The notes below the pieces were generated by a model. That model made no database searches and had not been told where the DNA came from. It worked only from the letters and a program-made list of their open reading frames with translations. This document shows, piece by piece, positions 1 to 8,426 of a DNA stretch of 16,319 nucleotides. The position numbers were made by a program, and so were the translations under genes. The DNA is from Maribacter sp. (lineage in GTDB: Bacteria; Bacteroidota; Bacteroidia; Flavobacteriales; Flavobacteriaceae). Position 1 is the first letter of the stretch. The number at the start of each line of letters is the position of its first letter. Location: positions 1 through 16,319 of the forward strand of contig JAHHKH010000416.1 in the NCBI GenBank assembly GCA_018679695.1, given 5' to 3'.

Positions 1-2
1 AC

Positions 3-902
3 CCACCCTACGGGGCCGTTTTCAACTACTATCTGTCAGATCCAGACAAGAGCATGGCCGATAGTCGAAAAGAAAAGGAAAAAGAGCTTAAAAAAGCAAA
101 AAAAGATATTCCATTCCCGGGATGGGATGCTTTGGAGAATGAAAAAAACCAGACTAAACCGACAGCTGTTCTAATGGTCAAGAATTCTGACAATAAGGTC
201 GTGGCAAGGATCAATGGGCCTCTAAAAAAAGGTTTCCAGCAAGTTTCTTGGGATTTGACCCAATCCATGAAAACAACCCTGACCACTGCCAAAGAAAATG
301 AAAATCCGCGGTTCCGAAGAACCGCAGCAGTAGATCCAGGCAATTATACAGCCACTTTGTTTAAATCTGTAGATGGTGTTGTCACCCAATTGGGAATACC
401 CCAGGAGTTTACGGTTGAGCGCATTCGAAAAAATGTACTAAAAAATCCTAATGCCGATAGGATAGCGAGCTATAAAAGCGAATTGAAGGATTTTGCGACT
501 AAAGTAGATGTATCAATGCATGATTTTGAAAAAGCAAGTAAAAAGGTCAAGGCATTTAACAAGGCATTGAGGTATGTGAATGCACCTCCAGGAACATTGG
601 AGAACGAAGTTGTGAAACTGCAGCAGACCATGCATGCATTGAATATTGCCTTGTTTGGTAATTCGGCCAAGGCCGAGGTTGGTGAAAAAGATGAACCAAC
701 TATCGGTAATCGCCTTATGATAGCTCAACGGGGATTCTTTGGCAACAGTTATGGACCTACAAAAATGCAAATGGAAAGTTTGGAATTGGCCAAAAAACAA
801 TTTTCGGGTATAATGCCAGAACTGTTCAAGTTTTTGGAGACCGATGTTCCCCGTGTAGAAAAACTATTGCAGAATGCCGGCGCACCACCAATTGTAGATT
901 AA
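3..902 (+). CDS. VPS10/sortilin-like BNR-repeat 'glycosyl hydrolase', C-terminal part (5' truncated)
   Basis: The frame is open from the first bases of the window, and the text before the first ATG (position 54) already reads as the family's PPYGAVFNYYL segment, so the ATG is internal and the gene starts upstream. What is visible is the C-terminal third of a large secreted protein of the VPS10/BNR-repeat type, usually about 1000 residues in Bacteroidota and often annotated as glycosyl hydrolase. The beta-propeller repeats themselves lie outside the window. Seen here are a lysine/glutamate-rich linker, a beta-sandwich-like stretch (GPLKKGFQQVSWDL, then DPGNYTATLF, typical of exported extracellular modules), and a helical C-terminal domain ending in NAGAPPIVD. 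The family is thought to be extracellular or periplasmic; its activity is not experimentally clear, so the hydrolase label should be treated with caution. A strong hairpin follows the stop. Confidence 0.85.
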   Translation, partial: PPYGAVFNYYLSDPDKSMADSRKEKEKELKKAKKDIPFPGWDALENEKNQTKPTAVLMVKNSDNKVVARINGPLKKGFQQVSWDLTQSMKTTLTTAKENENPRFRRTAAVDPGNYTATLFKSVDGVVTQLGIPQEFTVERIRKNVLKNPNADRIASYKSELKDFATKVDVSMHDFEKASKKVKAFNKALRYVNAPPGTLENEVVKLQQTMHALNIALFGNSAKAEVGEKDEPTIGNRLMIAQRGFFGNSYGPTKMQMESLELAKKQFSGIMPELFKFLETDVPRVEKLLQNAGAPPIVD

Positions 903-923
903 TAATATAAGAATAGTCACTAT

Positions 924-954
924 GAGCACTGCTGAAAGCACTTCGGCAGTGCTC
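924..954 (+). terminator. strong stem-loop after the VPS10-like gene
   Basis: A 13-bp stem (one G-U pair) runs from GAGCACTGCTGAA to TTCGGCAGTGCTC around the 5-base loop AGCAC, 21 bases after the stop codon. The T-run after it is poor (CAATTTACATTT), so it may be an imperfect terminator or a 3'-end-stabilising hairpin. It separates the upstream gene from the aminotransferase. Confidence 0.65.
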
Positions 955-1001
955 CAATTTACATTTCCAATAATAACTTAAAAGACCAATAAACGGTAAA
1001 C

Positions 1002-2264
1002 ATGGAAAAAAGACAATTTCTTAAGCGTATTGGCCAAGCGGCCCTAGTATCCCCATTTTTTACAATGGGTTTACAGGCGCAGTCGATATACAATGAAGAT
1101 CCTTATCCTAAGGACAATGATACTGAATTTTGGAAACGGATTCGTAAGGACTATGCCTTGAAACCAGATTATATAAACCTTGAAAATGGGTACTATAATT
1201 TTACACCGCAACCCACACTCCATAAGTTTATCGAACATGTAAAAATGGTGAATTATGAAGGATCTCATTATATGCGTACTGTTCAGTGGGACAATAAAAA
1301 CAAAATTGCGGCCCGGTTGTCAAAAATGGTAGGTGTGCCTTCCGAGGAACTTATAATTACGCGCAATACCACAGAATCATTGGATATGATTATAGGCGGA
1401 TTCCCATGGGAAGAAGGAGACGAAGCGGTATTTGCAGAACAGGATTATGGCTCCATGCAAGACCATTTTAACCAGATTGCAAAACGTTATGGGGTTGTCA
1501 ACAAAGTGGTTTCCGTTCCCAATCATCCAGCGAATGATGAAGAAATTGTAAAATTGTACGAAGACCAGATTACCCCTAGAACCAAATTGATCATGGTTTG
1601 CCATATGATCAATATTACAGGACACATTCTTCCTATTCGGAAGATTTGCGATATGGCACATAAGCATGGCGTAGAGGTCATGGTTGATGGGGCACATTGC
1701 ATTGGTCATATTGATGTGAACATTACAGACCTGCATTGTGATTATTATGGTTCTAGCCTGCATAAATGGTTAAGTACTCCATTGGGAGCAGGTCTGCTCT
1801 ACGTATCAAAGGAAAAGATTCCTAAAATCTGGCCCTTGTTGGCTGACTATATCAAGAATGACAACAAAATTCAACGGTTGAACCATACAGGAACACATCC
1901 TGTGCATACTGACCTCGCTATTAATGATGCCATTGATTATCTCGAAATGATCGGCATTCAAAGAAAGGAGAAAAGAATGCGCTATATACAGCGGTATTGG
2001 AGTGATCAATTACGTGGAGTGAAGCATATTGTTATAAATACGCCATTAGAGGAACATCGTTCTTGTGGAATAGCCAATGTAGGGATTACCCATATGGAAC
2101 CTGCTGATTTAGCCAAAGTACTCATGGATGAATTTAAAATTTTTACCGTTGCCATTGATTATGCCAATGTTCAAGGGTGCAGGATAACCCCTAATGTATA
2201 TACAACGACTGATGAATTGGATCACTTTATCAATGCCATGAAATCCTTGGCGAGCAGGGTGTAG
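1002..2264 (+). CDS. exported class V aminotransferase (isopenicillin-N epimerase-like PLP enzyme)
   Basis: 420 residues. This is a fold-type I PLP enzyme of the class V group (cysteine desulfurase / isopenicillin N epimerase-like). The probable PLP lysine is K255 in SSLHKWLSTPLGAG, and D229 in VMVDGAHCIGHI is placed to bind the pyridine nitrogen. The TRNTTESL segment near residue 120 fits the phosphate-binding region. The N-terminus (MEKRQFLKRIGQAALV, then a hydrophobic stretch ending GLQAQS) resembles a Tat signal with KR in place of RR, so the enzyme may be folded and loaded with PLP before export. Substrate is unknown; epimerase, lyase or aminotransferase activity all fit the fold. It stands alone on the + strand between a hairpin and a convergent operon, with only 26 bases to the next gene's end. 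The ATG at 1002 is the only start that includes the whole signal. Confidence 0.85.
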   Translation: MEKRQFLKRIGQAALVSPFFTMGLQAQSIYNEDPYPKDNDTEFWKRIRKDYALKPDYINLENGYYNFTPQPTLHKFIEHVKMVNYEGSHYMRTVQWDNKNKIAARLSKMVGVPSEELIITRNTTESLDMIIGGFPWEEGDEAVFAEQDYGSMQDHFNQIAKRYGVVNKVVSVPNHPANDEEIVKLYEDQITPRTKLIMVCHMINITGHILPIRKICDMAHKHGVEVMVDGAHCIGHIDVNITDLHCDYYGSSLHKWLSTPLGAGLLYVSKEKIPKIWPLLADYIKNDNKIQRLNHTGTHPVHTDLAINDAIDYLEMIGIQRKEKRMRYIQRYWSDQLRGVKHIVINTPLEEHRSCGIANVGITHMEPADLAKVLMDEFKIFTVAIDYANVQGCRITPNVYTTTDELDHFINAMKSLASRV

Positions 2265-2290
2265 TTAATTTACCAATACTTATTATTCTT

Positions 2291-3238
2291 TTACGGCTTT
2301 TCCTTTGAAGTGGAGTGTTTTTCTTTTCCCATTTCCGGTTGGTTCTTAATAGTCAATAGAAAGATATCATCTCTGGCATAATGTCCAACAACATCAAAAT
2401 CCAATTTACTTTCATTGATCCCATTAAGATCCAATTCAGCGATCAAAGCCCCTGCTGCATTGAACAACGGTCCTGTGATTATCTTGCCCAATGGGGAAAC
2501 AATGATACTACCACCTGTGCACATAGTTTCAGGTTCATTTTTTACCAAATGGTGGTATTTTTCTGGAACCATGCTTTTGGTGAAATACTGATTGCAGCCT
2601 AATACGAAACACCTTCCCTCCAAAGCAATATGTACCATTGTCGAAGTCCACTCCTTACGGGAATCGGCTGTGGGTGCAATATAGATTTCCACTCCTTTTC
2701 TATACATAGCCATTCGTGCCAAAGGCATATAATTTTCCCAACATATGAGACCACCTAATTTCCCGATTTTGGTTTGAAAGGTTGTCAGGGATTTTCCATC
2801 AGCTTCAGCCCAAACAATGCGCTCGGTGCCAGTAGGTTTTATTTTGCGATGTACCCCCATTAAGCCATCTTCGGGAGAGATATACAACATGGAACAAAAA
2901 AGACTACCGGTAGTACCGTCTTTTTCGGTTACGCCTAGGACCAAATACACATTTTGCGATTTTGCCAGTTCTTCCATTTTTTTCAAATCATCACTTTCCG
3001 TATCAAAACTATGCTGATGATATTCATTATAAAGTGTTCTACCCTCCGATGTACGGCTTCCGATAGTGGCTCCGAAATCAAATCCTCGAGGATAGCCGGG
3101 TACAAAAGATTCTGGAAAAACAATGAGTTTACATCCTTCTTTAGCATACTTCGTTGTGAGTTTCCCAACCTTTTCCAAGGTTTTGGCTTTGTCAAAGAAA
3201 ACGGGGCTATCTTGGATCAGGCATACTTTGGTCTTCAT
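2291..3238 (-). CDS. nitrilase-family carbon-nitrogen hydrolase
   Basis: 315 residues, the usual length for a branch 1 nitrilase. The catalytic Glu-Lys-Cys triad is complete: E43 in FPESFVPGYPRG, K132 in HRKIKPTGTER and C166 in GGLICWENYMPL. The aromatic-rich FPESFVPGYP and ICWENYMPLAR segments match true nitrilases, which convert nitriles to carboxylic acids and ammonia, better than amidases, but the substrate cannot be read from the sequence. No signal peptide is present, so it is probably cytoplasmic. It starts 12 bases after the stop of the DUF885-type gene on the same strand, so the two are almost certainly one operon; an exported hydrolase might feed its product to this enzyme. There is no Shine-Dalgarno sequence before the ATG, as is common in this phylum. 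Confidence 0.9.
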   Translation of the reverse strand: MKTKVCLIQDSPVFFDKAKTLEKVGKLTTKYAKEGCKLIVFPESFVPGYPRGFDFGATIGSRTSEGRTLYNEYHQHSFDTESDDLKKMEELAKSQNVYLVLGVTEKDGTTGSLFCSMLYISPEDGLMGVHRKIKPTGTERIVWAEADGKSLTTFQTKIGKLGGLICWENYMPLARMAMYRKGVEIYIAPTADSRKEWTSTMVHIALEGRCFVLGCNQYFTKSMVPEKYHHLVKNEPETMCTGGSIIVSPLGKIITGPLFNAAGALIAELDLNGINESKLDFDVVGHYARDDIFLLTIKNQPEMGKEKHSTSKEKP

Positions 3239-3250
3239 CTTAAAGGTGTG

Positions 3251-4903
3251 TTATTTCATGATGTGTTTCAAATGTTCATTGCTGCCGGTCATTTGCCAAT
3301 GCCCTAAAGCGATCGGGATATTACCAATAGCATTCAATTGATCAAAAAAGTCCTTCATTAGAAAAGGTTCTTTTCTTGCTTCCTTCATTTTAGCGAACTC
3401 GGCCATTGCATTTTCAAGCAGGTATTTGCCGGTGATATAACTGCTGCCATAACCCGGTTGACGCAGATACAGATGTTGCTCAAAAAGTAACAGTTCCTTT
3501 TCGGTCTTCATCCATCCCCGCGGGGTATATTCCGAATGGATGCTACCTGCCTCTTCCATGCTCATTTCATTGGCATGGGCGTAAAGAGACCCCAACCCTC
3601 TTGCAGCCCGTTGTGCAATCATGATATACACCAGTTCCCTGGCCCTAGGGTTGTCTTCGTACAGACCTGCATGCATAAACATTTCTTCTACGGCAGTTGC
3701 TGTGCCTTCATTGCGTGAATCGAAAATATTGTATAATAAGGGACCACGGCGAATCTTGCTTTTATGCGGTTCTGTATCCATTCGCGCCAATTCAAACCAA
3801 TGGTAAAAATGGGAATATAGCGGTCGAGGATCATAATGGGTAACGATCCAGAAAAAATTACGTTTTTCTGCAGGGATGAATTTTCCCATATGGGGTCGTA
3901 AAGCAGGAGCAAAATAATCCTTTACGGTGAGCATATCATCCTTCTCTAAAAAAGTAAGCAGACTTTGGGCCGATTTTTCGGCCAATACGGCATACATTTC
4001 CGGGGAGCTTGCATCAGTTAGTTTCGGTAAATTTCGATTTCTATGTTCTTCGAGCTTTAAGGAAGACCATGCACGGGCCAATTCGCGTTTTAGGAGCATC
4101 ACCTCATCTTCCCAAGTCAAGGGAACCAAATGTACATTTTGTAGATACCAGGTATAGTTTTCCTTGCCAATACCCGAAGAGCCTGTTTTTGATGGCGCTT
4201 CGTTCTGTAACCAAACCACAAGGCTATCGGTTGAAACAATAGCTCTTTTAATCGCCAATGTCAAATCTGCATTCTTTTTGATATGAGGCCATTGCAATAA
4301 TTGCTTTAGATTTTCACTCTGGATTTGTATATCACGTATCCCGGCAATCCAAAGTTCTTTGGCATTTCCAGTGAGGTTTAGTTTTGCCTGTTCGTTCAAA
4401 GACGGAATGATACTAAGGTCGCCCAACAATCTCGCTTTTTCGGTTTTGTCCAATGGAAATTCATAAGTCCAAATTTCTGTAGTACCATGATGTGTGGGAC
4501 CTTCATGTGCGGGGACATCACTGCGCGACATCCAGAGCGATTTATAAAATGCAGGATCGCGTACCCAAGGTTTTAGAACTCGTTGGTTAAAATCATAGCC
4601 GTTCATTTCTGCCTTTACTATGTTCCAATCTACCTGTTGTTCAACAGGCCAATCCGCAACATCCAGGGCAAGTAATTTGGCCTGCAATTCCTTGAATTCA
4701 GGCCAACGCTTTTCAAATGTTTCCGCCGTATAATCTGGGGCACCATCCTTCAAAGGAGGGGTTTCAAAGGCACGCCATTCCTTGAACAGGTTGACCAATT
4801 CATCATAATTGTGCAAGGGACTTGCCTGACCTATCACGGGTTGAAACCCTAACAGGGCGATAATCACAATTAGGATTCGTTGTACAGATGCTAATTTTTT
4901 CAT
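3251..4903 (-). CDS. exported DUF885-type hydrolase
   Basis: 550 residues with a Sec signal peptide (KK, then a hydrophobic core, cleavage near QPVIGQA, residues 1-27). Three segments place it in the DUF885 family, a group of putative metallopeptidase-like enzymes: GIGKENYTWYLQNVHLVPLTW (245-264), RNEGTATAVEEMFMHAGL (397-414, in the position of the family's EGWA..Y segment) and RQPGYGSSYITGK (481-493). The HEAxPGH metal motif expected before the EGWA segment is not recognisable; that region has THYDPRPLYSHFYHW (355-369) instead, so metal binding is uncertain or uses other residues. Probably periplasmic. It is first in an operon with the nitrilase (12-base gap) and has a clear promoter. Substrate is unknown; a peptide or amide-like compound is a guess. 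Confidence 0.75.
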   Translation of the reverse strand: MKKLASVQRILIVIIALLGFQPVIGQASPLHNYDELVNLFKEWRAFETPPLKDGAPDYTAETFEKRWPEFKELQAKLLALDVADWPVEQQVDWNIVKAEMNGYDFNQRVLKPWVRDPAFYKSLWMSRSDVPAHEGPTHHGTTEIWTYEFPLDKTEKARLLGDLSIIPSLNEQAKLNLTGNAKELWIAGIRDIQIQSENLKQLLQWPHIKKNADLTLAIKRAIVSTDSLVVWLQNEAPSKTGSSGIGKENYTWYLQNVHLVPLTWEDEVMLLKRELARAWSSLKLEEHRNRNLPKLTDASSPEMYAVLAEKSAQSLLTFLEKDDMLTVKDYFAPALRPHMGKFIPAEKRNFFWIVTHYDPRPLYSHFYHWFELARMDTEPHKSKIRRGPLLYNIFDSRNEGTATAVEEMFMHAGLYEDNPRARELVYIMIAQRAARGLGSLYAHANEMSMEEAGSIHSEYTPRGWMKTEKELLLFEQHLYLRQPGYGSSYITGKYLLENAMAEFAKMKEARKEPFLMKDFFDQLNAIGNIPIALGHWQMTGSNEHLKHIMK

Positions 4904-4955
4904 AGAGGTTGATTATTAAAGGCTATTTGGAATTTAGTTAAAATACGTAGACCTT

Positions 4956-4984
4956 CAAATATAACGAATTACTGGATTGCCAAA
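4956..4984 (-). promoter_or_regulatory. Bacteroidota-type promoter for the DUF885-nitrilase operon
   Basis: On the minus strand TTTG (4984-4981) is followed after 17 bases by TATATTTG (4963-4956), an exact match to the Bacteroidota -7 box TAnnTTTG with an accepted -33 spacing. A start near 4950 would give a leader of about 45-50 bases before the ATG at 4903. The intergenic region is shared with the divergent serine hydrolase gene, for which I find only a weak box (TATCTTAC, 5003-5010). Confidence 0.6.
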
Positions 4985-5042
4985 AATTGAATTTATTTTC
5001 TATATCTTACATTAATAACAAGCACCTCGAATACTAAAATAA

Positions 5043-6731
5043 ATGAGACAGAAAGTAATGATTGCCAGTATATTTTTTCTTTTGAACACTATAAGTCAGA
5101 TCCAGGCACAAAGTGCGGATTCTTTTATGGTGAAAAGTGCCATGGAAGAATCAATAGACGCGATATTCAAGGATTTTGATTCCATTGCGAAACCAGGAGC
5201 GGCTGTGGCCGTAATGAAAGATGGCGAAATAGTATTTAAAAAGGGCTATGGCAGTGCCAATTTGGAGTACGATATTCCCGTTACACCGTCGACCATTTTT
5301 CACGTGGCATCGGTTTCAAAACAGTTCACGGTGTACTCAATTTTGCTTTTGGCAACTCAGGGCAAACTTTCCCTTGATGATGATATTAGAAAATACATTC
5401 CTGAAGTACCCGATTTTGGTAAACTCATAACGCTTCGACACTTGGCAACACATACTAGCGGTATGCGGGATCAATGGGAGCTACTCGGAATGGCAGGATG
5501 GCGCAATGATGATGTAATCACCAAAGAGCATATTCTCAAACTGGTCACCAAACAAAAAGCATTGAATTTTGATCCAGGAGAAGAGTACAACTATTGTAAT
5601 ACGGGTTTCACCTTATTGGCTGAAGTAGTAGCTCGGGTTTCGGGCAAAACATTTTACCAATTTACACAAGAACATATATTCGAGCCCTTACAAATGACCA
5701 ATTCCCAATTCTACGATGACCATGAAAGGATCGTAAGGAACAGGGCATACTCCTATGAGTCCACAAAATCAGGATATAAGAAAAGTGTTCTTAGTTTTGC
5801 CAATGTAGGGGCAACCAGTTTATTTACAACGGTTGAGGATTTAAGTCTTTGGGGCCATCATTTGAACAGGCCATCAGAGAAAATAAAGCCCCTAGTTGAA
5901 CAAATGAACACTTTGGCCGTCTTGAACAATGGCAAAACGTTCAATGGAGCTTACGGGCAATTCGTAACCCCCTATAAAGGAATTAAGCAGATTCAACATG
6001 GTGGCGCCGATGCGGGTTACCGTTCCTATTTGGGTAGATTTCCAGACCAGGATATAACCATTTCTGTTTTTAGCAATTTTTCCGATTCAAATCCTGCCAG
6101 CTTGTCGTTACAAGTAGCTGATTTGTTTTTAGAATCGGAAATCGAAACTCCCAAGGCCGGGAAAAAAGAAAAGGACCCTAAGACCATTGTATTGAATTCC
6201 GAAGAACTGGCGGCTTTTGAAAATTATTTTTGGCATGAGAAATCTGCCCTCTCTCGAAGGATTTATGTTAAGAACGATACGCTGCGTTATAATAGGGGAG
6301 GAACAAACGAAACGCCATTGGCGGCGATTGGGAAGAATAAGTTCATGATGCTCAATGTTCCAGGGCTAATTACTGTGGAATTCAAAACCGAGGCTGGCAA
6401 GGACAAGATGGTCGTATACCAGGAGAATCAACCCGATTTTATTGCAATGGCCTATGATTATATAGATCCCAGCACAATAGATTTAAAACAATATCAAGGT
6501 TCATTTTATAGCGAAGAACTGGATACCCGTTATGAGTTCACCCCTGTCAAGGGTAAGTTGGTGGCTAAACATCGTAGGAATAGTGATATTGTATATCAAA
6601 TGATCAAGGCGGATCATTTCAATAATCGGGCAGGGATACATTTACATTTTGTACGTGACGACACTAATAAAATCTCGGGTATAAATGTCACCACTGGGCG
6701 TATTCGTAATTTATGGTTTAAAAAGGAATGA
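5043..6731 (+). CDS. exported serine hydrolase, beta-lactamase (class C) fold, with C-terminal extension
   Basis: 562 residues. A Sec signal peptide (MRQKVMIASIFF to IQAQS, about residues 1-23) precedes a beta-lactamase/transpeptidase-like domain. Motifs: S90-V-S-K93 (nucleophile and general base), Y184-C-N186, and H319-G-G in place of KTG, as in esterase EstB-like and D-aminopeptidase-like members. About 200 residues after position 365 form a separate beta-rich C-terminal region, commonly found in Bacteroidota members of this group. Family members hydrolyse esters, D-amino-acid peptides or amides; most are not antibiotic resistance enzymes, and nothing here points to beta-lactam resistance. 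Probably periplasmic. Transcribed divergently from the DUF885-nitrilase operon, which might share substrates. It converges on the next operon with 13 bases between the stops. Confidence 0.88.
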   Translation: MRQKVMIASIFFLLNTISQIQAQSADSFMVKSAMEESIDAIFKDFDSIAKPGAAVAVMKDGEIVFKKGYGSANLEYDIPVTPSTIFHVASVSKQFTVYSILLLATQGKLSLDDDIRKYIPEVPDFGKLITLRHLATHTSGMRDQWELLGMAGWRNDDVITKEHILKLVTKQKALNFDPGEEYNYCNTGFTLLAEVVARVSGKTFYQFTQEHIFEPLQMTNSQFYDDHERIVRNRAYSYESTKSGYKKSVLSFANVGATSLFTTVEDLSLWGHHLNRPSEKIKPLVEQMNTLAVLNNGKTFNGAYGQFVTPYKGIKQIQHGGADAGYRSYLGRFPDQDITISVFSNFSDSNPASLSLQVADLFLESEIETPKAGKKEKDPKTIVLNSEELAAFENYFWHEKSALSRRIYVKNDTLRYNRGGTNETPLAAIGKNKFMMLNVPGLITVEFKTEAGKDKMVVYQENQPDFIAMAYDYIDPSTIDLKQYQGSFYSEELDTRYEFTPVKGKLVAKHRRNSDIVYQMIKADHFNNRAGIHLHFVRDDTNKISGINVTTGRIRNLWFKKE

Positions 6732-6735
6732 TTTG

Positions 6736-6757
6736 AAACGCACTTTAAAGTGTTTTT
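6736..6757. terminator. possible bidirectional terminator between convergent genes
   Basis: The perfect 12-base palindrome CACTTTAAAGTG (6741-6752) lies between the two stop codons and overlaps the last codons of the minus-strand gene. It is flanked by AAAC and TTTTT, so either strand would read a short stem and then T residues. The stem is short, so it is weak. Confidence 0.4.
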
Positions 6758-7230
6758 GTCATTTTCCCAATGTTGATTTTTTCGCCCTTGTTAAAGCGGA
6801 TCTCCCGAACTTTTGTCATATCGTTCCAAAGATATTTATGACCTTTTAAGTTAGGGGTCATTTTCATCCTACGCTTCAAGGCCCTCATTTCTCCTTGGGT
6901 AGCTTCCCTTTGTTTACCGAGGCTGCCATACAGTCTATAGGCCGGATAAGTATCAAACCGTCCTTTGAACAATGATTTCAACCAAAAAAGCTTATTGCTA
7001 TTTACCGCTAATAGACAGATTTGGTTATTGTTTGCTTTATGTTTGGGAAGCGTTGAAATGAACTTCTCAAAATAGAAACCGGTTTGGTCCTTATTTAGGA
7101 AAACCGTGCCTACTGGAGTTACTGTTGGGGCGTTGTCCACATCGACTGATGCTATTGACACATGCAAGCTAGAGCCAAAACTTTGGCTGAAATGCTTTCT
7201 GATGGCAGTCCAATTTTCAATCAGATCCAT
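6745..7230 (-). CDS. pyridoxamine 5'-phosphate oxidase-like FMN-binding split-barrel protein
   Basis: 161 residues. The N-terminal half has the pattern of the PNPOx-like split barrel: HVSIASVDVDNAPTVTPVG (about 23-41), then a strand with FYFEKF and a lysine-rich loop (LPKHKANNNQICLLAV). In this fold such positions bind FMN or F420 phosphate. The C-terminal half (lysine/arginine-rich, KRRMKMTPNLKGHKYLWNDM) is not one I recognise in detail. There is no signal peptide, so it is cytoplasmic. The gene starts 13 bases after the stop of the alcohol dehydrogenase gene on the same strand, so the two form an operon; a redox or detoxification partnership is an inference. It is not a recognisable pdxH, being shorter and lacking the usual C-terminal motif. 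Confidence 0.65.
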   Translation of the reverse strand: MDLIENWTAIRKHFSQSFGSSLHVSIASVDVDNAPTVTPVGTVFLNKDQTGFYFEKFISTLPKHKANNNQICLLAVNSNKLFWLKSLFKGRFDTYPAYRLYGSLGKQREATQGEMRALKRRMKMTPNLKGHKYLWNDMTKVREIRFNKGEKINIGKMTKTL

Positions 7231-7243
7231 TAATGACGTTTTG

Positions 7244-8251
7244 TTAAACCTTTAGAACAATACGATAACGTGCCTTCCCTTTTTCCAAATGATCCATGGC
7301 TTTATTGACTTCCTTCATAGGAAATTCCTCGACCATGGGGTAAATATCGTGGCGTACACAGAATTCCAGCATGGTTCGGGTCAAGGCCGGACTTCCCAAC
7401 GGACTTCCTCCTACAGTTTTTTCGCCCATTATGAGCGAGAAGGCAGGTATGGCCATAGGTTCCAATACGGCCCCGACCGTGTGAAATTTACCTTGAGGAC
7501 CAAGTGCTGTCAAATATGAATTCCAGTCTAAACTGACGTTAGTGGTATTCAGGATAAAATCCAAACTACCAGTTATGCTTTCCAACTCTTCCGGATTTCT
7601 TGAATTTATGACCTTGGTCGCACCCATATCAAGTATTTGTTCTTTCTTATCAGGGTTTGAACTGAAGGCAATTACTTCACAGCCCCATTTATTCAGGAAT
7701 TTCAAAGCCATATGGCCCAAGCCCCCAATGCCGATGACACCTACGCGGTCTGTCGCTTTTACGCCGGCCAAAATTATGGGATTAAATACCGTAATACCGC
7801 CACATAGTAATGGTCCTGCTTTTTTTAGGTCAATGCCCTCTGGTAAAGGAATGGCCCACGACCAATGTCCCCTTACTTGATCGGCAAAACCTCCATGGCG
7901 ACCAACAATGGTTCCTTCCACTGTATTGCAAAGATGATGACTGCCATTCATACACTGATTACAATGCATGCAAGAAGCGGAATTCCAGCCTAAACCCACT
8001 AAATTGCCTGGTTCTAGATTTTTGACTTCGCTGCCCACTGCTATAACTTCGCCCACAATTTCATGACCGGGAACAAAAGGATATTGAGTCATGCCCCATT
8101 CGTTATTGAGCATACTAAGGTCAGAGTGGCAAATGCCACAATAATGGACTTTGATATCTACCTCTTCGCTCCCCAATTCAGGAAGTTCGTAGGTGAAAGT
8201 GTTTAATTTGCCTCCAACTTCTTGGGCGGCATAGGCATGTACTGTTTTCAT
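7244..8251 (-). CDS. zinc-dependent NAD(P)-dependent alcohol dehydrogenase (cinnamyl-alcohol/YahK-type)
   Basis: 335 residues from the ATG at 8251. The start at 8290 adds 13 residues (MVHYCQSQLKKHV) that do not fit the family, so I reject it. Catalytic zinc ligands C41 (GICHSDL), H63 (GHEIVGEV) and C150 (LLCGG) are present, as are structural zinc cysteines C94, C97, C100 and C108. The Rossmann motif GIGGLG is at 174-179. After the second strand comes FSSNPDKK, with Ser and Lys where NADP-preferring members have them, so NADP is more likely than NAD. It reduces aldehydes or oxidises primary alcohols in the cytoplasm, with no natural substrate readable. It is first gene of an operon with the split-barrel protein. 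A palindromic possible operator lies about 105 bases upstream. Confidence 0.93.
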   Translation of the reverse strand: MKTVHAYAAQEVGGKLNTFTYELPELGSEEVDIKVHYCGICHSDLSMLNNEWGMTQYPFVPGHEIVGEVIAVGSEVKNLEPGNLVGLGWNSASCMHCNQCMNGSHHLCNTVEGTIVGRHGGFADQVRGHWSWAIPLPEGIDLKKAGPLLCGGITVFNPIILAGVKATDRVGVIGIGGLGHMALKFLNKWGCEVIAFSSNPDKKEQILDMGATKVINSRNPEELESITGSLDFILNTTNVSLDWNSYLTALGPQGKFHTVGAVLEPMAIPAFSLIMGEKTVGGSPLGSPALTRTMLEFCVRHDIYPMVEEFPMKEVNKAMDHLEKGKARYRIVLKV

Positions 8252-8357
8252 AACGTGTTTTTTTAACTGTGATTGGCAATAATGAACCAAGATAATCCTG
8301 TTCGATCCCTTAAGATACAGAAGTTTGCCAAAATACTTCCTTATAATTTTTCAATTT

Positions 8358-8378
8358 ATAACCTAATTAGTAGGTTAT
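8358..8378. promoter_or_regulatory. palindrome upstream of the alcohol dehydrogenase operon (possible operator)
   Basis: ATAACCTA - ATTAG - TAGGTTAT is a perfect 8-bp inverted repeat with a 5-base spacer. It sits between the end of the DUF1080 gene and the start of the alcohol dehydrogenase. Its size fits a dimeric regulator site. Read on the + strand it is followed by T residues, so a terminator is possible, but no + strand gene ends here. No regulator gene lies next to it. Confidence 0.35.
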
Positions 8379-8398
8379 TTTTGGCTAATACTTTTATA

Positions 8399-8418
8399 AA
8401 TACCAACTCAAAGGTATT
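8399..8418 (-). terminator. weak stem-loop after the DUF1080 gene
   Basis: On the minus strand AATACC and GGTATT form a 6-bp stem around an 8-base loop, starting 9 bases after the stop of the DUF1080 gene. It is followed by TATAAAAG with no T-run, so it is a weak candidate. Confidence 0.3.
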
Positions 8419-8426
8419 GGTTAATA

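Noticed and set aside
29..343. Antisense and other-frame ORFs over the real genes, for example this one and 513-800, 2954-3307 and 7542-7880
   Set aside because: They overlap well-supported genes, show no recognisable domain and have the composition of shadow frames.
1002..2264. Penicillin/cephalosporin biosynthesis gene (isopenicillin N epimerase)
   Set aside because: Only the fold is shared; no other beta-lactam biosynthesis genes are present.
5043..6731. Antibiotic-resistance beta-lactamase
   Set aside because: HGG replaces KTG and a long C-terminal region follows; this points to the wider serine hydrolase group rather than a resistance enzyme.
8252..8290. Longer start for the alcohol dehydrogenase (13 extra residues)
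   Set aside because: The family begins at the internal MKTVHAYAAQ; the extra residues match nothing in it.
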